Positions 14,851-17,248 of a stretch of DNA of 17,248 nt are shown piece after piece. Made by a program: the position numbers and the translations under genes. Every line of letters begins with the position of its first letter. Within the stretch, counting starts at the first letter, position 1. This DNA is from Deltaproteobacteria bacterium (GTDB taxonomy: Bacteria > Desulfobacterota > Desulfobacteria > Desulfobacterales > SURF-15): assembly GCA_024644775.1 (NCBI GenBank), contig JAHEHB010000052.1, forward strand, positions 990 through 18,237, in the 5' to 3' direction. The notes below the pieces were generated by a model that was not told the DNA's origin, did not search any database, and saw only the letters and a list, made by a program, of their open reading frames with translations.

Positions 14851-17248
14851 TTAATCAGTTCGGGATTCGGAGACCTTTATCTCCGCCCCCAATGCTCCCA
14901 TGGCGGATATTATGGTAAAAACGAATACCCGCCACACACCGGGTAACATCAGGGTGTCGGTCCACATCAAGCCACCATCTCTCAATATGGTTGAGATGGC
15001 AGTATAAAACACGCCAACGATGCACCCGCAAACGGCGCCGCCTACAATTCTTCTCCAGGTTGGAGCCCCACCGGCACCCCGCGCCACGACAGCACCGCAA
15101 AGCAATGGTACAATTGCAGCAAGCCACCAAATTTCCTTTAAAGTAGGTAACGCTCCCAATCTTTTAAGGTAAATAATATCTGTGATCCCAAATATTCCGG
15201 ATGCTGCAATTGCACAGATAATAATGTGCCAGTATCGAGCTCTCATGGTTGCGCGAATCCGGCTTCTTTTCAGCATTCTACGACGTAATGTCAAGGGCCA
15301 ATTATAAAATAGGCTAAATATGCTGTGCTCCAACAGGGCTCCCCTTTCGCCAAAAACAGGGACAATATGGACCGCTTCGGTCGCCCAGTGGCACGCCATG
15401 AATCGAGCCAAAGCAGGATACCGATAGGTCATCTGGATTGGAAAGGCGAGGTAACCGATGTATTTAAAAAAGCCAAGAAACACAGCGATATTGTAGTCTT
15501 TGAAATTCCATTCCTTAATCACGAGAAATAGCACGTAAAGTCCACGAACGAGCGATCCTGGTGAAATTGGAACGACCTGGAACAGCGCGATAATCCCGAG
15601 GCCGATACCATACGCCTGTCCTCGAGGCATCTCAGGATGCATTGATACATAAATAATCGCCACCAGCACCGAAACGACCTGTGTAACCGGCAAAGTGCAG
15701 ACATGCACCGCCAAGCTTTTGAGATACTTCTGTATAAACGGTTCTTTAAGTTGTGACAAAATCACGTTGGCATCATCATCGCTGAGAAGATAGTTGTTCT
15801 TCCCCTCTGTTACCATTTCACGAAGCCACTGTTCACGCAATTCGGCGTTGAAATATAAGCGAATCGGCCGAACAGCGACATACTCCAGGCGTTCCTTAGC
15901 ATACTGCGGGTCGGTCATAATTCTATGCAAGACGACCGGTAGCATCGATAGCGGAAAATGATACACAACTCGCCAGGATTGATTGATGACTTTCCACACA
16001 TGTTCACTCGCAATCCGGCCGGCCCTGTGCCAGTCAATTACCGATTCAACAATTTTTGCCCGCAATGCCCTTTTCAGATATTTTCCACTCGTTACCATCA
16101 TCCAATAGTGCTTCCGCCAATTACCCTGACCCCATAATTTTCTAAAAAACTGTCCGATCAACGGGAACATCCCGATAACGAAAAATATTGCCGTCAGGCT
16201 CCGGCTGTCTCTCAAGGTATCCTCGCATCGATCGTCAATAAGATTGCGAACCTTCCACCCGGTAATTGCGCTGTCCCGCATCGTCGACCAGAGCGGTGAG
16301 CTGTAAAGAAGTCTTACATGATGGTGTGTAAAGTCCGGAACTGAATTTCTGTACACCTGTTCGGTTATTTTCAACTCCTCCAGCATATCTTGCATATCGC
16401 CAAATTCACTTTCGTTCGCCGCGACAAACTGTTCCAGTTTTCCGATGTCGCCTCTGTCAAATTGCACCAGATTTCCTCGCACAAATCCTTTGGCGATCAA
16501 TTTAAAATCTCCCGGACTCATGGGTAAAAATGGTAAAAGTGCAAGACCGGCCCGAAAATCTACTGCGACCAATCCTTCAGCGGGTAAATGCTCGGTATCT
16601 TTTCGCTTGAGGCAATTTGGTTGACTCTTCCAGGTCGACCATTCGTACTGTCTGGCAAATTCGTATGCACCCATATCGTGCAGCAGCTCTACAAATTTAG
16701 CCATATATTCGCGTTTAGCCCGATATTCCGGTGAGCCAAGACAATCTACATCAACGTCTTTGCCCTTTTTCCAGCGCTTCAACAAATCTAACTGCTCATC
16801 GACCTCCAGCCGCCACGTTCGCCCCTCTATCCACTCACTCAGTTCACCGCAGCCACCCATTTGGCGATCCACAAAGGTTGCATGTATGTCCGCAACGGCT
16901 TTTTCATCTTCAAACCGAATTTTTGCGCCACGGCGGATAAATTTTTGCCAAAGCGCCCCGGATCTTGCTGCGGCAGGGTTTACTTGAAGTTGAAACGGTC
17001 CTTGAAAACCAATCCTGTACAGCGCATTCCGAAACAATCTTGAAAAACCCGTCGGAGGAATCAGTATCTTCATTGCAAAAATTCCTCCAACTCTCAGTTC
17101 TCCGGGCAGCCCGTCGATTGATTCCATATCAAGCATTTTTACACGATATACTTGACCTGCAAATCCGCCACCGACAAACCTCTCAATAACCAGATGAACA
17201 CTCCCGTTTTTCGCGTCATTCACAGACCGAACATCATAGGTTAATTCT
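14851..17248 (-). CDS. Large membrane protein with a degenerate kinase-like N-terminus (5' end beyond window)
   Basis: The frame encodes at least 790 residues. I do not recognise a named family. Counting from the GTG at 17223, residues 10-235 look like a protein-kinase fold: a glycine loop GGGFAGQVY (18-26), a FAMKIL lysine (Lys52, VAIK-like), a hinge-like EWIEGRTW (130-137), LLHDMG (180-185, like the helix before the catalytic loop), SQPNCL (200-205, like the 'xxxxN' of HRDxxxxN) and VDFRAG (221-226, where kinases have DFG). No HRD aspartate sits at the right place, so catalysis is doubtful. The middle (300-480) is helical and basic with one hydrophobic stretch (343-360). The C-terminus has several spans (about 506-526, 538-568, 578-595, 664-685, 698-714, 727-745 and 764-782). 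The frame stays open from 17223 to the right edge and the GTG lacks a Shine-Dalgarno, so the true start is probably outside the window. Confidence 0.75.
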   Translation of the reverse strand, partial: ELTYDVRSVNDAKNGSVHLVIERFVGGGFAGQVYRVKMLDMESIDGLPGELRVGGIFAMKILIPPTGFSRLFRNALYRIGFQGPFQLQVNPAAARSGALWQKFIRRGAKIRFEDEKAVADIHATFVDRQMGGCGELSEWIEGRTWRLEVDEQLDLLKRWKKGKDVDVDCLGSPEYRAKREYMAKFVELLHDMGAYEFARQYEWSTWKSQPNCLKRKDTEHLPAEGLVAVDFRAGLALLPFLPMSPGDFKLIAKGFVRGNLVQFDRGDIGKLEQFVAANESEFGDMQDMLEELKITEQVYRNSVPDFTHHHVRLLYSSPLWSTMRDSAITGWKVRNLIDDRCEDTLRDSRSLTAIFFVIGMFPLIGQFFRKLWGQGNWRKHYWMMVTSGKYLKRALRAKIVESVIDWHRAGRIASEHVWKVINQSWRVVYHFPLSMLPVVLHRIMTDPQYAKERLEYVAVRPIRLYFNAELREQWLREMVTEGKNNYLLSDDDANVILSQLKEPFIQKYLKSLAVHVCTLPVTQVVSVLVAIIYVSMHPEMPRGQAYGIGLGIIALFQVVPISPGSLVRGLYVLFLVIKEWNFKDYNIAVFLGFFKYIGYLAFPIQMTYRYPALARFMACHWATEAVHIVPVFGERGALLEHSIFSLFYNWPLTLRRRMLKRSRIRATMRARYWHIIICAIAASGIFGITDIIYLKRLGALPTLKEIWWLAAIVPLLCGAVVARGAGGAPTWRRIVGGAVCGCIVGVFYTAISTILRDGGLMWTDTLMLPGVWRVFVFTIISAMGALGAEIKVSESRTD

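Overview
The window looks like chromosomal DNA from a Gram-negative, motile, anaerobe-type bacterium, most likely a member of Desulfobacterota (Desulfobacterales-like). This rests on protein style only: a DUF4405-type membrane protein with tandem C-terminal repeats, a family III (CaiB/racemase-like) CoA-transferase remnant, an RNase J beside FtsK, and a small unassigned cysteine-bearing protein of a type I associate with these bacteria. There is no rRNA or other marker to confirm it. I see no tRNA, rRNA, CRISPR array, insertion sequence, integrase or phage gene.

Layout. Positions 2-73 hold the apparent 3' end of an unidentified plus-strand gene. A minus-strand pair follows: the DUF4405-type repeat protein (2354-1284), transcribed first, then an M20 amidohydrolase (1252-86). 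A 356-base gap without a confident gene (2355-2710) separates it from a long plus-strand series. This starts with a small cysteine-bearing hypothetical protein, then a PlsC-type acyltransferase that overlaps RNase J by 4 bases, then FtsK/SpoIIIE and a class I methyltransferase. After a 189-base gap come a PomA-like MotA, MotB and a PilZ protein whose start lies inside the motB 3' end. Next is a CoA-transferase pseudogene whose stop overlaps the start of a GT4 glycosyltransferase, and the glycosyltransferase overlaps a second methyltransferase. The series ends 5 bases from a convergent SLC13/DASS-like transporter. Upstream of that transporter, on the same strand, is a large membrane protein with a kinase-like N-terminus that runs off the right edge.

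How the genes work together. acyltransferase-RNase J-FtsK is a housekeeping block (phospholipid synthesis, RNA turnover, chromosome segregation). motA-motB-pilZ is a stator module probably joined to a c-di-GMP receptor, and MotA residues suggest sodium drive. The glycosyltransferase-methyltransferase pair probably modifies a surface glycan or small molecule, although its upstream partner is now broken.

The most unusual items are the membrane protein that appears to fuse a degenerate kinase fold to a multi-span C-terminus, the three-repeat tail of the DUF4405-like protein, and the recent-looking deletion in the racemase-like CoA-transferase. I do not see a convincing new multi-gene defence or biosynthetic system.
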